DNA of 39,170 bases, from positions 1 through 39,170 of the forward strand of contig CAILQK010000072.1 in assembly GCA_903836265.1 (NCBI GenBank), written 5' to 3'. Positions 1-8,469 of this stretch are shown in pieces. The stretch is from an uncultured Bacteroidota bacterium. GTDB lineage: Bacteria; Bacteroidota; Bacteroidia; Chitinophagales; Saprospiraceae. Position 1 is the stretch's first letter; every line of letters starts with the position of its first letter. The translations under genes were made by a program, and so were the position numbers. The notes below the pieces were generated by a model. The model had not been told where the DNA came from and did no database searches. It saw only the letters and a list, made by a program, of their open reading frames with translations.

Positions 1-1768
1 GCTTTCAGTTTCCATTGACGAGTTCGTGGAGGACTTCCAGGATACCAGCATCCGCAACCTGTTTATTCAGAATAATGGCTCGTTTGAGACAGTTCCGGGC
101 TTTCAGTTCAATCTGAACAGTGAACTGACCACTGTCAGTTTCGAGGAATTCAACTGGCTGAATATTGAGACGGCCAAAGTGAAACTCACTTTTCAGCATA
201 ACGTCTTTGTGGATGCCAACAATATCACGGTTACCATTATTGATGCCACTTTCAACCAGACAATCGGAACGCTCTTTTTCGATAATGTACCCAAAAATAC
301 TGCCGTCACCAGGGAGCTCACTCTTTCGGGTCTGACCATTGGCAAATCTTTCAAGGTGTTTCTGAACTCCTTCGGTTCGCCCGGATCTGGAAGTGTGCCT
401 GTGCTGATAGATCTGACCAGGCAGATTGATGTCACGCTGGAGGTCACGGACGCGTACGCGAGCGCAGGCGAGACAAAAATCGGTACGAACAGTGTGGGCA
501 GAGATACACTGATACTTGATATTCAGCCGGATAATGGCGAAAGAATCTCGCTGGTAAAGGTCAAATCTGTAAGTGCCGAAGCCGATATTATTTCCACCAT
601 TACTACCCCAATGAAGGTAAAACTGTTCTTCCCGGGAATTTACCGCAACAGTTCCAATTTTACTGATGAATTCACCCTTTTGACTACCGCTCCGGGCAGT
701 CCGTTCAAAAAGAGTTTTGATTTTTCGACTACGGACTGGTATTTCGATCAGGACCCACTGCAACCCTGGAACAAAATGAAGGTTTATTACGAGACCTTTC
801 CCGAAGGCAATCCGGATGACTTTATTCAGTTCGCGGCTACCGACAAGATAGCTGTTTCCATGCGCGTGCACGCTTTTGAGGTAGAAGAAGTAAGGGGATA
901 TTTCGGCAGGCAGGAGGAGCCGCTTGATGCATCTACGCTTGATCTGGATCTGAATTTTTCTTTTGTCAACCCGCAAAGTACACCTGTACTATTTGATAAC
1001 CCGACGGCTGATCTCGAGGTAAACAACTCTTTCGGTATGCCTTTTCAGGTAAATTTTGATATGCAGGCCAGTGGACTGAACGAGGCACAGGCTTCCCTGA
1101 ATCCGCCTGTACTGAACTTTGACTATCCGCCTGTACAGGAAGCCGGGCAGTCAAAACAGACCCGGATTCTTCTCAACAAAACCAACTCGGATATTGTGAA
1201 CTTTCTGTCAGTTTATCCGGAGGAGCTCACCTACAGCGGCACTGCTGTTGTCAATCCCGATGATAATCAGCAGGAGGTCAACTTTATTCGTCAGGACAGT
1301 CGCCTGGCTGCCTCTGCCACATTTGATCTGCCCTTCGCCTTTCGTGTCCAGGATCTGGTATTCCGTGATACAGCCAACGGTATAGATCTCGATTTTGGCG
1401 ATTATCTGAAACTGGAGGATATTGATACCGCCGAACTGAAAATAGCCTATACCAACGGTCTGCCACTCCGGAGCTACGCCAATCTGATTGCGCTGGCCAA
1501 AAACGGCACCGAAAATACTGTTGCGGGCAATATCTCCATGCCCGCAGCAGCTGTTGACAATACGGGAACAGTTTCAGCCGGCGGTGAGGCCCGGGGCGAT
1601 ATTTTTGTCGCCTTGTCGTACGATCAGCTGCTGCGCCTCGATGAAGCCGACAAACTGATCCTGGAGGTACATTTCCAGTCGCCCGATAACGGCACCAAAC
1701 TGGCCCGGATGTATTCGAGCTACAGAATGGATATCAAAACAGGTGTGAAACTCATCCTCAAAATCTGA
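1..1768 (+). CDS. Exported hypothetical protein, 5'-truncated by window edge
   Basis: The reading frame is open from base 2, so the gene begins before the window; the GTG at 26 in the ORF track is not a real start. About 588 residues are visible. They are rich in beta-strand-like alternating hydrophobic stretches, Asn, Asp, Thr and Phe, with almost no Cys or Lys clusters, which is typical of a secreted or outer-membrane-associated beta-sandwich protein. I do not recognise a named domain, and no type IX C-terminal sorting domain is evident at the end (ends in KLILKI). Only 12 bases separate its stop from the next ORF, a predicted outer-membrane barrel, so the two are probably co-transcribed and may work together at the cell envelope. 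The function is unknown. Confidence 0.8.
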   Translation, partial: LSVSIDEFVEDFQDTSIRNLFIQNNGSFETVPGFQFNLNSELTTVSFEEFNWLNIETAKVKLTFQHNVFVDANNITVTIIDATFNQTIGTLFFDNVPKNTAVTRELTLSGLTIGKSFKVFLNSFGSPGSGSVPVLIDLTRQIDVTLEVTDAYASAGETKIGTNSVGRDTLILDIQPDNGERISLVKVKSVSAEADIISTITTPMKVKLFFPGIYRNSSNFTDEFTLLTTAPGSPFKKSFDFSTTDWYFDQDPLQPWNKMKVYYETFPEGNPDDFIQFAATDKIAVSMRVHAFEVEEVRGYFGRQEEPLDASTLDLDLNFSFVNPQSTPVLFDNPTADLEVNNSFGMPFQVNFDMQASGLNEAQASLNPPVLNFDYPPVQEAGQSKQTRILLNKTNSDIVNFLSVYPEELTYSGTAVVNPDDNQQEVNFIRQDSRLAASATFDLPFAFRVQDLVFRDTANGIDLDFGDYLKLEDIDTAELKIAYTNGLPLRSYANLIALAKNGTENTVAGNISMPAAAVDNTGTVSAGGEARGDIFVALSYDQLLRLDEADKLILEVHFQSPDNGTKLARMYSSYRMDIKTGVKLILKI

Positions 1769-1780
1769 TTCTCCGATAAT

Positions 1781-3169
1781 ATGATGTTCAACCTGACACG
1801 CTCCGGATTCCTGTGCGCAAGCGCGATGCTGTTCATAATGCCAGCATCACTTTCAGCGCAGCAGGATATGAGTATTTTTCTTCAGAATCACCTGATACAA
1901 TCAAATATTGCCGGAAATCCGGCCGGTTTTACCGGGAAAAAAATAGCTGTAGCCTTGCCCGATGTACATCTTGGTGTACAGAACGGGGCATTTCATCTGG
2001 GCGATATGTTCGCCAAAACCAATCAGGGGGAATTCTTCAATCTTGAAAAAGCCATTTCAAAAATGGAAGATACCGGCAACCGGCACCGGTCTTTCTTTGA
2101 CGTTGCAGGAATGGCGGTGGTGATGAGGGCAGGGGAGCGGACACAGTTTTCAGTGTCGCAGTCCTTCAGATCGGGCTTTCAGGTCAGATATCCCAAAGCG
2201 CTGGCAGGTGTGGCGTGGTACGGCAATGCTGCATATCTGGACCAGACCCTCGACCTTTCGTTTGTGACCAGCGTGCTCGCATATAACAACATCGCCCTGG
2301 GTATGGCAAGAAAGGTGAGTGGAAAACTGGACTTTGGTGTCAGACTGAATATCCTGAGTGGAATGGCCTGCATGAATACCGTTGATGGCCAGTTGAAGAT
2401 ACGCACCAGCGGTGAAAATTACCAGCTGAATGTGGAGTCTGATCTTCAGCTGCAAACCGTCGGTATGCCCGATCTCACCAAAGAGGGTATCCGGGATATC
2501 CGGACAGAGGAAATAAAAGCGAACACCTTCAGCTGGACCAACCCCGGCATGTCACTTGATCTGGGTGTTACCCTGAAACCTGTGGAGGCGCTGGAAATTG
2601 GGTTGTCTGTGTCCGGTTTGGGCGGTATTGCCTGGAGCGAGCGTTCGCTCGACCAGAGCAGTCGCGGTGAACGCACCTTTGAGGGTGTCACGATCAATCT
2701 GTTTGACCAGCAGGAGGGTAAATTCACCGGCGTCTCGCTGCAGGATTCGGTCTTCGGCGTACTTGGTCTCAAAACGACCACTGCTGCCTTCTCTTCTGCC
2801 CTCCCGGTACGCGCGCTGGCAACAGCCCGATATACGAATGGGAAGGATCTTTGCTATGGTGCTGCATTGCAATATCTCACCTGGAATGATATTTCCGGGG
2901 CAGGATTCAGTGCACAGGCGCAGCGTCAGGCCGGTCGTCATCTCAGTTTGGGTGCAATAGCCGGATTCAACACCTTTTCCGGTTTTCAGGCAGGTGCGAG
3001 CGCGGTTCTTCAGTTTGGTCCGGTACAGTTTTTCCTCATTTCAGATGACATTATCCCGTTTTTTATCCCGGATGCAGGTGGGGGGCTTCATTTCCGTGGC
3101 GGCATCAATATAGTCCCGGGCAAAAAAAGTGCCCGAAAGGCGCTGACTGAACCCGAAGGACAGGGCTGA
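1781..3169 (+). CDS. DUF5723-like outer-membrane beta-barrel protein
   Basis: This 462-residue protein starts with a clear signal peptide (about residues 1-25, ending SLSA before QQD). The mature N-terminus has an Asn-Pro-Ala motif in a SNIAGNPAGF context, as seen in Bacteroidota DUF5723 and PorV/PorP-like barrel proteins. The rest alternates amphipathic strands with Gly-rich turns and ends in barrel-like strands, so an outer-membrane barrel is the best reading. The ATG at 1781 lies 12 bases after the preceding stop, which supports an operon with the exported protein upstream. A weak bulged hairpin (GGAG..GCCAC-GTGGC-CTCC, about 3180-3213) follows, without a T-run. The family assignment is from memory and is moderate. 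The substrate or role is unknown. Confidence 0.68.
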   Translation: MMFNLTRSGFLCASAMLFIMPASLSAQQDMSIFLQNHLIQSNIAGNPAGFTGKKIAVALPDVHLGVQNGAFHLGDMFAKTNQGEFFNLEKAISKMEDTGNRHRSFFDVAGMAVVMRAGERTQFSVSQSFRSGFQVRYPKALAGVAWYGNAAYLDQTLDLSFVTSVLAYNNIALGMARKVSGKLDFGVRLNILSGMACMNTVDGQLKIRTSGENYQLNVESDLQLQTVGMPDLTKEGIRDIRTEEIKANTFSWTNPGMSLDLGVTLKPVEALEIGLSVSGLGGIAWSERSLDQSSRGERTFEGVTINLFDQQEGKFTGVSLQDSVFGVLGLKTTTAAFSSALPVRALATARYTNGKDLCYGAALQYLTWNDISGAGFSAQAQRQAGRHLSLGAIAGFNTFSGFQAGASAVLQFGPVQFFLISDDIIPFFIPDAGGGLHFRGGINIVPGKKSARKALTEPEGQG

Positions 3170-3255
3170 TACGCTCATCAGGAGACTGATTGCCACCTGA
3201 TAGTGGCCTCCTCCGGCTGTTAAGGGTTGCAATCACCATTTTGGCCGATACTTGC

Positions 3256-3285
3256 TTGCAGTCAGCCAATACTTGCTGATATTTG
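3256..3285 (+). promoter_or_regulatory. Bacteroidota-type promoter for the TonB receptor
   Basis: TTG (3256-3258), 19 bases, then GATATTTG (3278-3285), close to the consensus TTG-N19/20-TAnnTTTG and followed by GCGCCGCC. Transcription would start near 3291. This places the track's TTG start at 3252 upstream of the RNA and favours the ATG at 3315. Confidence 0.55.
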
Positions 3286-3314
3286 CGCCGCCCTGTACCC
3301 TCACTGATTCTGAC

Positions 3315-5759
3315 ATGACGCCGACACCCAGTTATTTTCAACGCCTGTTTGTTGCCGGGCTCAGATATGCTTTCCAGGTACTTTTCGTGCTCGTGTGCGC
3401 CTGTGCGCCCGCCCGGGCCCAGCAGGCCACTTTCAGGGGAATACTGGAGGATGTTACTGCAGCCACTCCGCTTGCGTATGCGAATGTGCGGGTGTATAAA
3501 GTGGCAGACAACCAGCTGGCCGGCGGCGGCCTTTCGGCCGAAGATGGTACATTTTCGGTTCAGTTGCCTTTCGGAACCTATTATGCTGAAGTAGAATACA
3601 TTGGTTTTGAAACAGTTAAAACTGATACCTTCAGTCTGTCGAGAGCAAGAGCTGTTCACAATACCGGTGTTCTGAAAATAAAGGCCACCACGGAATCACT
3701 GGGAGAAGTAGAAATCGTGGCAGAAAAAAGCAGTATGGTACTCTCTCTCGACAAGAAAATATTCAATGTCGGGAAAGATCTCGCCAACGCGGGTGGCTCT
3801 GCTACTGAAATACTCACCAATATTCCTTCAGTAAGTGTTGACCCCGACGGAACCGTGAAACTGAGGGGCAGCGATAACGTACGGATCCTGATTGACGGAA
3901 AACCATCCGGACTGGTGAGTTTCAAGGGAAGTGCCGGATTGCAGCAGTTACAGGCCAGTATGATAGACCGGGTGGAAATAATTACCAACCCTTCGGCCCG
4001 CTACGAAGCAGAAGGATCGGGTGGAATCATCAATATAGTGTTGAAAAAAGACCAGAAACAGGGCTTCAATGGATCCTTTGAACTTATCAGCGGCTATCCG
4101 TACAACATGGGTGCTTCCGCCAATCTGAACTACCGGCATAAAAAAATCAACTTTTTCGTCAATTATGGCTTCTCACACCGGAAATCACCGGGGGGAGGTG
4201 ATTTGTACCAGCGCCGAACTCCGGGCGATACCACATTCATCCTGTTGCAGACTACCGACAACCTGATGAAAAGCCTGAATAACAATATCAGGGGTGGTCT
4301 TGATTATTTCTTCACCGAAAACAGCGTGCTTACCGCCTCCTGTTTGTGGAGAAGAAGCGATGCCAACCGGCTTTCATCCATCAGATATGAAGATTATCTG
4401 TTCAATACTGACAATCCGGTCGGATATACCCTCCGCCAGCAGGATGAGACTGAAGACGAGCCGAATTCCGAATACTCGCTTGTTTACCGCCGGAAGTTTT
4501 CCGATGAAGGACATGAATTGACAGCCGAGGTCAAGTACCTGAACTATTGGGAGCACTCCGACCAGTCTTTCCCGCAGCAAACCTATTTTCCGGATGGTAC
4601 CGAGGATGCTTCCGGTGCACTCTTCGAAAAATCGCTGAACGACGAATATGAAAATCAGTACCTGTTTCAGCTCGACTATGTGCGTCCGCTGGGTAAAGAC
4701 GGAAAGTTTGAGACCGGGGTGAGAAGCAGTTTCCGCGATATGGTGAACGATTATCAGGTGTCAAGCCGTAATGCCAACGGAGTGTTTGAAGTGATACCCG
4801 GTCTTGACAACTACTTCATTTATAACGAAAATATTAATGGCGCATACCTGATTTACGGCAATAAAAGAAACAAATTGTCATGGCAGGGTGGCCTCAGGGC
4901 TGAGCACACCGACATAGAAACCATTCTGCGGGAAAGCGGAGAATCCAACCCGCGCCAATACTTCAACTTTTTCCCCAGCGCCCATCTCACGTACGAACTG
5001 CCGGGTGGCCATGCAATACAGTGGAGTTACAGTCGGCGGGTGAGGCGGCCTGTTTATTTTGACCTGTCTCCATTCTTTACCTACACTGACAAGCGCAACT
5101 ACTGGAGCGGAAACCCCAATCTGAACCCCGAATTCAGCGATGTGGTCGAGATTGGTCACGTAAAGTATTTTGACAGGGGCTCCATGGCATCATCGGTGTA
5201 TTACAGGCATACAGACGCCAAAATTGATCATATCCGGCTGCTCGACGTACAGGGACTTGCCAATACCCGGCCGGAAAACCTGAACTTCGAAAACGCACTC
5301 GGTTTTGAATTTACCACCGGCTATTCTCCGGTCAAATGGTGCAAACTTGACGCCAATTTCAATCTTTTTCATGCCAGAATAGACGGAAGCAACCTGGATG
5401 CCACGTTCACAGCTACAACCAACAGCTGGTTTGCCCGCCTCACCTCCCGGTTTATATTTCCCCGTGATTTCGATTTGCAGCTGAGGGGCAATTACGAAGC
5501 ACCTCAGAATACAGCACAGGGAAGCCGGAAAGCATTATATTATCTGGATCTGGCTGCGAGTCAGGACGTACTGCAAAAAAATGGTACCCTGACGCTGAAC
5601 ATCTCGGATGTATTCAATACCCGAAGATGGAGAGGCATTACCGAGGGAGCGGACTTTTACACAGAGAGCTCCTTTCAGTGGCGTCGCAGGCAGATTAACC
5701 TGACTTTCAGTTACCGGATCAAACAGGCGAAACCGGCACAGAAAAAAGGAGAGGAGTAA
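3315..5759 (+). CDS. TonB-dependent outer-membrane receptor (CarboxypepD-reg-like N-terminus, OMP_b-brl_3 barrel)
   Basis: From the ATG at 3315 the protein has 814 residues. Residues 1-36 form a signal peptide ending ARAQ. About residues 39-120 form a carboxypeptidase regulatory-like Ig domain (ATFRGILEDVTAATPLAYANV). A plug domain follows (about 150-255), with SATEILTNIPSVSVDPDGTV and ILIDGKPSGL. The remainder is a large beta-barrel of the family often named outer membrane beta-barrel family protein, with typical PVYFDLSPF and GNPNLNPE segments. Such receptors import ligands energised by TonB-ExbBD. No SusD partner lies next to it, so a SusCD glycan system is unlikely and the ligand is unknown. 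The track start (TTG 3252) adds 21 residues before the signal peptide and lies upstream of the predicted transcription start, so I rejected it. Confidence 0.9.
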   Translation: MTPTPSYFQRLFVAGLRYAFQVLFVLVCACAPARAQQATFRGILEDVTAATPLAYANVRVYKVADNQLAGGGLSAEDGTFSVQLPFGTYYAEVEYIGFETVKTDTFSLSRARAVHNTGVLKIKATTESLGEVEIVAEKSSMVLSLDKKIFNVGKDLANAGGSATEILTNIPSVSVDPDGTVKLRGSDNVRILIDGKPSGLVSFKGSAGLQQLQASMIDRVEIITNPSARYEAEGSGGIINIVLKKDQKQGFNGSFELISGYPYNMGASANLNYRHKKINFFVNYGFSHRKSPGGGDLYQRRTPGDTTFILLQTTDNLMKSLNNNIRGGLDYFFTENSVLTASCLWRRSDANRLSSIRYEDYLFNTDNPVGYTLRQQDETEDEPNSEYSLVYRRKFSDEGHELTAEVKYLNYWEHSDQSFPQQTYFPDGTEDASGALFEKSLNDEYENQYLFQLDYVRPLGKDGKFETGVRSSFRDMVNDYQVSSRNANGVFEVIPGLDNYFIYNENINGAYLIYGNKRNKLSWQGGLRAEHTDIETILRESGESNPRQYFNFFPSAHLTYELPGGHAIQWSYSRRVRRPVYFDLSPFFTYTDKRNYWSGNPNLNPEFSDVVEIGHVKYFDRGSMASSVYYRHTDAKIDHIRLLDVQGLANTRPENLNFENALGFEFTTGYSPVKWCKLDANFNLFHARIDGSNLDATFTATTNSWFARLTSRFIFPRDFDLQLRGNYEAPQNTAQGSRKALYYLDLAASQDVLQKNGTLTLNISDVFNTRRWRGITEGADFYTESSFQWRRRQINLTFSYRIKQAKPAQKKGEE

Positions 5760-5789
5760 TGATTCCGATGAAAAAAGTCCCGTTGTCCC

Positions 5790-5820
5790 TTGGTTTTAAA
5801 CGTTTTCAGCACTATCTTTG
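5790..5820 (+). promoter_or_regulatory. Promoter of rplU-rpmA
   Basis: TTG (5790-5792), 20 bases, TATCTTTG (5813-5820), then GCGGGCC. This is a very good match to the Bacteroidota housekeeping promoter. The transcript would start about 50 bases before the L21 ATG. Confidence 0.75.
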
Positions 5821-5874
5821 CGGGCCTTTTTGTGCAAAAAAGGAATAATTTAACCTAACTTTTTGATTTTCAAC

Positions 5875-6186
5875 ATGTTCGCAATCGTTTCCATTGCCGG
5901 TCAACAATTCAAAGTTGAGGAAGGTCAGCAGATCTTCGTCCACCGGCTGGCAGCCAATGAAGGAGATTCAGTTTCCTTTGATGCCGTACATCTGCTCGAC
6001 AACGACGGTAAAGTAACCGTCGGTACTCCTAATGTGAAAGGCGCTTCTGTCAAGGCCAGCGTTCTGGCTCATGTAAAGGGCGACAAGGTGATTGTTTTCC
6101 ACAAGAACCGTCGCAAGGGCTACCGCAAGAAAAACGGACACCGCCAGTCGTTTACCAAGATCAAGATCGAGTCTGTCAAGGCTTAG
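5875..6186 (+). CDS. rplU: Large-subunit ribosomal protein bL21
   Basis: This 103-residue protein starts [14 protein letters not shown], which is the family N-terminus, so the ATG at 5875 is used rather than the track's TTG at 5863. The C-terminal half is basic, with the conserved [15 protein letters not shown] region that binds 23S rRNA in the large subunit. It has standard length and no extension. It is followed after 52 bases by rpmA, the usual rplU-rpmA pair, and both should be expressed from the promoter at 5790-5820. Confidence 0.97.
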   Translation: MFAIVSIAGQQFKVEEGQQIFVHRLAANEGDSVSFDAVHLLDNDGKVTVGTPNVKGASVKASVLAHVKGDKVIVFHKNRRKGYRKKNGHRQSFTKIKIESVKA

Positions 6187-6238
6187 TCGCACCGTCCCTG
6201 AAAAAACGGTTTTTCTCAAATTCAAAAAAAGCTGAAAA

Positions 6239-6898
6239 ATGGCACACAAAAAAGGTGTAGGTAGTTCAGATAACGGCCGCGACAGTAAAAGCAAACGTCT
6301 CGGCGTAAAATTGTTCGGTGGTCAGGTGGCCACTGCAGGAAATATTCTGGTTCGTCAGCGTGGCACTCGTTTCCACCCGGGCGAGAATGTATATATGGGT
6401 CGCGACCACACGCTTCACGCCGCTATTGACGGCGTGGTTGTTTTCACGCGCAAGCGCGATGACCGCAGCTATGTAAGTGTACTGCCACAAGTTGCAGAAG
6501 TAATTGACGCTCCGGCTCCTGCAAAGAAGGCAGCTGCAAAAAGCGCTCCGGCTCCAAAGGCTGAGGCTCCGGCTCCCGCGGTTGTTGAAGCAGCAGAGCC
6601 CGCTGCAGAAAAGAAAACTGCATCCAAAAAGGCTCCCAAGCTCGATGATCTCAAAATCATCGAGGGCGTAGGTCCGAAAATCGAGACACTGCTGAAAGAT
6701 GGCGGTATTTCAACCTGGGCCGAACTGGCAGCTGCTTCCGTTGACCGTCTGAAGGAAATTCTCGATGCTGCCGGTCCGCGTTACCAGATCCACGACCCCA
6801 GCACATGGCCCGCACAGGCGAAGTTCGCCGCGGAAGGCAAGTGGGAAGAGCTGAAAGACTACCAGGAAATGCTCATGGGCGGTCGCGATAACGGCTGA
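6239..6898 (+). CDS. rpmA: Large-subunit ribosomal protein bL27 with C-terminal helix-hairpin-helix extension
   Basis: Residues 1 to about 85 are a complete bL27: [20 protein letters not shown], then [22 protein letters not shown]. bL27 sits at the peptidyl-transferase centre and is normally about 85-90 residues. Here the protein is 219 residues. An Ala/Pro/Lys-rich linker (about 88-133) leads to a helix-hairpin-helix module (about 136-178, with [13 protein letters not shown]) and a tail containing [13 protein letters not shown]. That module resembles the DUF4332-like HhH unit I know as a C-terminal extension on bL21 or NuoE in other bacteria. The frame is continuous and codon use looks uniform, so it reads as a true fusion. 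The role of the extension is unknown; nucleic-acid or ribosome contact is an inference. A strong terminator follows. Confidence 0.93.
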   Translation: MAHKKGVGSSDNGRDSKSKRLGVKLFGGQVATAGNILVRQRGTRFHPGENVYMGRDHTLHAAIDGVVVFTRKRDDRSYVSVLPQVAEVIDAPAPAKKAAAKSAPAPKAEAPAPAVVEAAEPAAEKKTASKKAPKLDDLKIIEGVGPKIETLLKDGGISTWAELAAASVDRLKEILDAAGPRYQIHDPSTWPAQAKFAAEGKWEELKDYQEMLMGGRDNG

Positions 6899-6921
6899 TT
6901 TGTCTTTCCCGGAGAATATTT

Positions 6922-6966
6922 AATCCCGTCAACTGGCATTTCTGTTCAGTTGACGGGATTTTTTGG
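6922..6966 (+). terminator. Rho-independent terminator of rplU-rpmA
   Basis: A perfect 14-bp stem, AATCCCGTCAACTG (6922-6935) with CAGTTGACGGGATT (6947-6960), with an 11-base loop and followed by a T-run. It lies 24 bases after the rpmA stop. Confidence 0.92.
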
Positions 6967-6982
6967 TTTTATGGAAATTTAA

Positions 6983-7006
6983 CAGATGTTTTGATCAAAA
7001 TATCTG
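6983..7006. promoter_or_regulatory. 24-bp near-perfect palindrome upstream of the ATPase
   Basis: CAGATGTTTTGA/TCAAAATATCTG is symmetric apart from one mismatched pair. The core TTTTGATCAAAA is perfect. It sits about 140 bases before the truncated ATPase, after the rpmA terminator. It could be an operator for a dimeric regulator. No regulator gene is adjacent, so the role is inferred. Confidence 0.4.
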
Positions 7007-7148
7007 CGTACCTAAGCGAACATAACCGGCCGTTCAGATCGTATTGGAGTGGCGGACAAAATTTGTCCCGACGAATATCAGGGGTATATGCCATTCGCCA
7101 CGATTTCATTTCTGCGAAGAAGTTCATAGTAAAGATAATTTCAAACGC

Positions 7149-8000
7149 ATGAGAATTGACAAAATTCGGGTCAAAAACTTTAAAGGATTCTCGGAGGAAG
7201 TCTTTGAACTCAATCCTCACTTCACGGTTTTTAATGGAGATAACGCCAAGGGAAAGACATCTGTTCTGGATGTACTGGCGGTGGCTGCAGGCAGTTTTTT
7301 AAGAGGAATTGATGCAGCGGCCAATGAATCGCGAGGTATAGATAAAAATGAAATTCGTGTAGTTACCAAAGATAATCAGCCACTGCCCCAGTTGCCGGTT
7401 GAAATTCATACCTTTGGAACAGTAAATGGAAAAAATATTACAGAGGGCTGGTTGCGAACAATTGAAAAATTATCAAAAAAGACTACCACCACGTTCAAGA
7501 AAACCAGAAGTATTGTGATGATTGCGGAAGAAATGCTGAAGCAAAGTCGCTCGGGAAGGGATGTGCTATTTCCCGTGATAGCGTATCATGGTACCGGTCG
7601 CTTGTGGGCCGAACACGAAGAAAAAAAAGCAACTTGTAAAAAGACAGGACAAGGTGTTTCTCAGGCATATAACAATTGCCTTTCTCCAATACCGGGAAAT
7701 CCCCGGTATCCCAATCTGAATAAAAATGATTCAAGATGGCGACACAGGAGAGTCGCCCGGGAATGGGCAGTAAAATATCTGCCCAAATATGAAGATGGTC
7801 GGTTGTCAGCATGTGAAATTGCTGAATTTGCCGCTCAAAAGGGCTTTTTTTCGGTTTGGTTTTCGGTCTATAATTCTCACGATGACGTTAAAAAGGCATT
7901 AATAGAATCATTCATCGGCACTGCAATCAATTGTTTCGATAATATGGGTGGATACAAGCCTGTTTACCGCAATCCAAATAATCCGGCCGACCCGATCTGA
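7149..8000 (+). CDS. AAA family ATPase (RecF/SMC-like N-terminal half), C-terminally truncated
   Basis: The ATG at 7149 gives MRIDKIRVKNFKGFSEE, the usual N-terminus of orphan AAA ATPases in the RecF/SMC/overcoming-lysogenisation-defect group; the track start at 7044 adds 35 unlikely residues. Walker A is GDNAKGKT (residues 30-37). The conserved core runs through VIAYHGTGRLWAEHEEK (about 144-159) and AYNNCLSP (about 173-180). After that the remaining 100 residues no longer resemble the family as I know it. The protein stops at 283 residues, without the Walker B, signature and H-loop region that normally follows, so ATP hydrolysis is doubtful. The gene is visibly more AT-rich than its neighbours and stands alone between rpmA and crcB. 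It could be a decayed defence-type ATPase or a chimera formed by deletion. Confidence 0.7.
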   Translation: MRIDKIRVKNFKGFSEEVFELNPHFTVFNGDNAKGKTSVLDVLAVAAGSFLRGIDAAANESRGIDKNEIRVVTKDNQPLPQLPVEIHTFGTVNGKNITEGWLRTIEKLSKKTTTTFKKTRSIVMIAEEMLKQSRSGRDVLFPVIAYHGTGRLWAEHEEKKATCKKTGQGVSQAYNNCLSPIPGNPRYPNLNKNDSRWRHRRVAREWAVKYLPKYEDGRLSACEIAEFAAQKGFFSVWFSVYNSHDDVKKALIESFIGTAINCFDNMGGYKPVYRNPNNPADPI

Positions 8001-8008
8001 CTGGCTGT

Positions 8009-8040
8009 TACATATTTGAATAAACTGCTTCAAATATGTA
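8009..8040. repeat. Perfect 12-bp inverted repeat after the ATPase fragment
   Basis: TACATATTTGAA (8009-8020) and TTCAAATATGTA (8029-8040) are exact reverse complements with an 8-base loop. They start 9 bases after the ATPase stop and end 15 bases before crcB. The stem is AT-rich and has no T-run, so it is a weak terminator candidate. It could also mark a junction left by a rearrangement. Confidence 0.6.
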
Positions 8041-8055
8041 CAACATCCTATTCTG

Positions 8056-8448
8056 ATGCCAGAACAACCTGCTATCACCTCCATGCCTCACCATCTCCTC
8101 ATCGTTTTCCTCGGCGGCGGCCTTGGCAGTATCTGCCGCTGGAGTATCTCGCTGGCCATGCAGCCCCTGCAATCGCGATTTCCCTGGGCTACGCTCGCTG
8201 CCAACGGACTGGCCTGTCTCCTGCTTGGTGCACTGGTTGGCCTGCAGATGTCCGGCAACCTGTCAGCAGAAAAAAGACTGCTGCTCGTAACCGGTTTTTG
8301 CGGCGGATTCAGTACGTTTTCAACCTTTACCGCCGAAACACTGCAGGCTTTTCAAAGCGGTTACTACCTCTCCGCAGCGGCAAATGTGCTCGGAAGTTTG
8401 ATAATCTGTTTTGTATGCCTACTTTTGGGCATCAAAATGACAGCCTGA
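8056..8448 (+). CDS. crcB: Fluoride ion channel CrcB/FluC
   Basis: This 130-residue, four-helix membrane protein matches the CrcB/Fluc family, which forms dual-topology dimers that export fluoride. Visible marks are GGGLGSICRW near the N-terminus, the channel Asn in LAANGLACLLLG, and the GFCGGFSTFSTFT segment that carries the phenylalanine box and the central sodium-site turn. The length is normal. An internal ATG at 8083 (MPHHLLIVFLGGG) is an equally plausible start and would match the usual short N-terminus better. No fluoride riboswitch was recognised in the short upstream region. Another gene follows after 21 bases, perhaps co-transcribed. Confidence 0.93.
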   Translation: MPEQPAITSMPHHLLIVFLGGGLGSICRWSISLAMQPLQSRFPWATLAANGLACLLLGALVGLQMSGNLSAEKRLLLVTGFCGGFSTFSTFTAETLQAFQSGYYLSAAANVLGSLIICFVCLLLGIKMTA

Positions 8449-8469
8449 CCAATAATTCTGAATAATTCT

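Noticed and set aside
5-976. 323-aa minus-strand ORF
   Set aside because: Antisense to a continuous coding frame (1-1768). Its protein has no domain and shadow-like composition.
3252-3314. TTG start extension of the TonB receptor
   Set aside because: It lies upstream of the predicted transcription start and puts 21 residues before a normal signal peptide.
7495-7812. 105-aa minus-strand ORF in the ATPase islet, as a possible partner gene
   Set aside because: Antisense to the conserved ATPase segment and without its own motifs.
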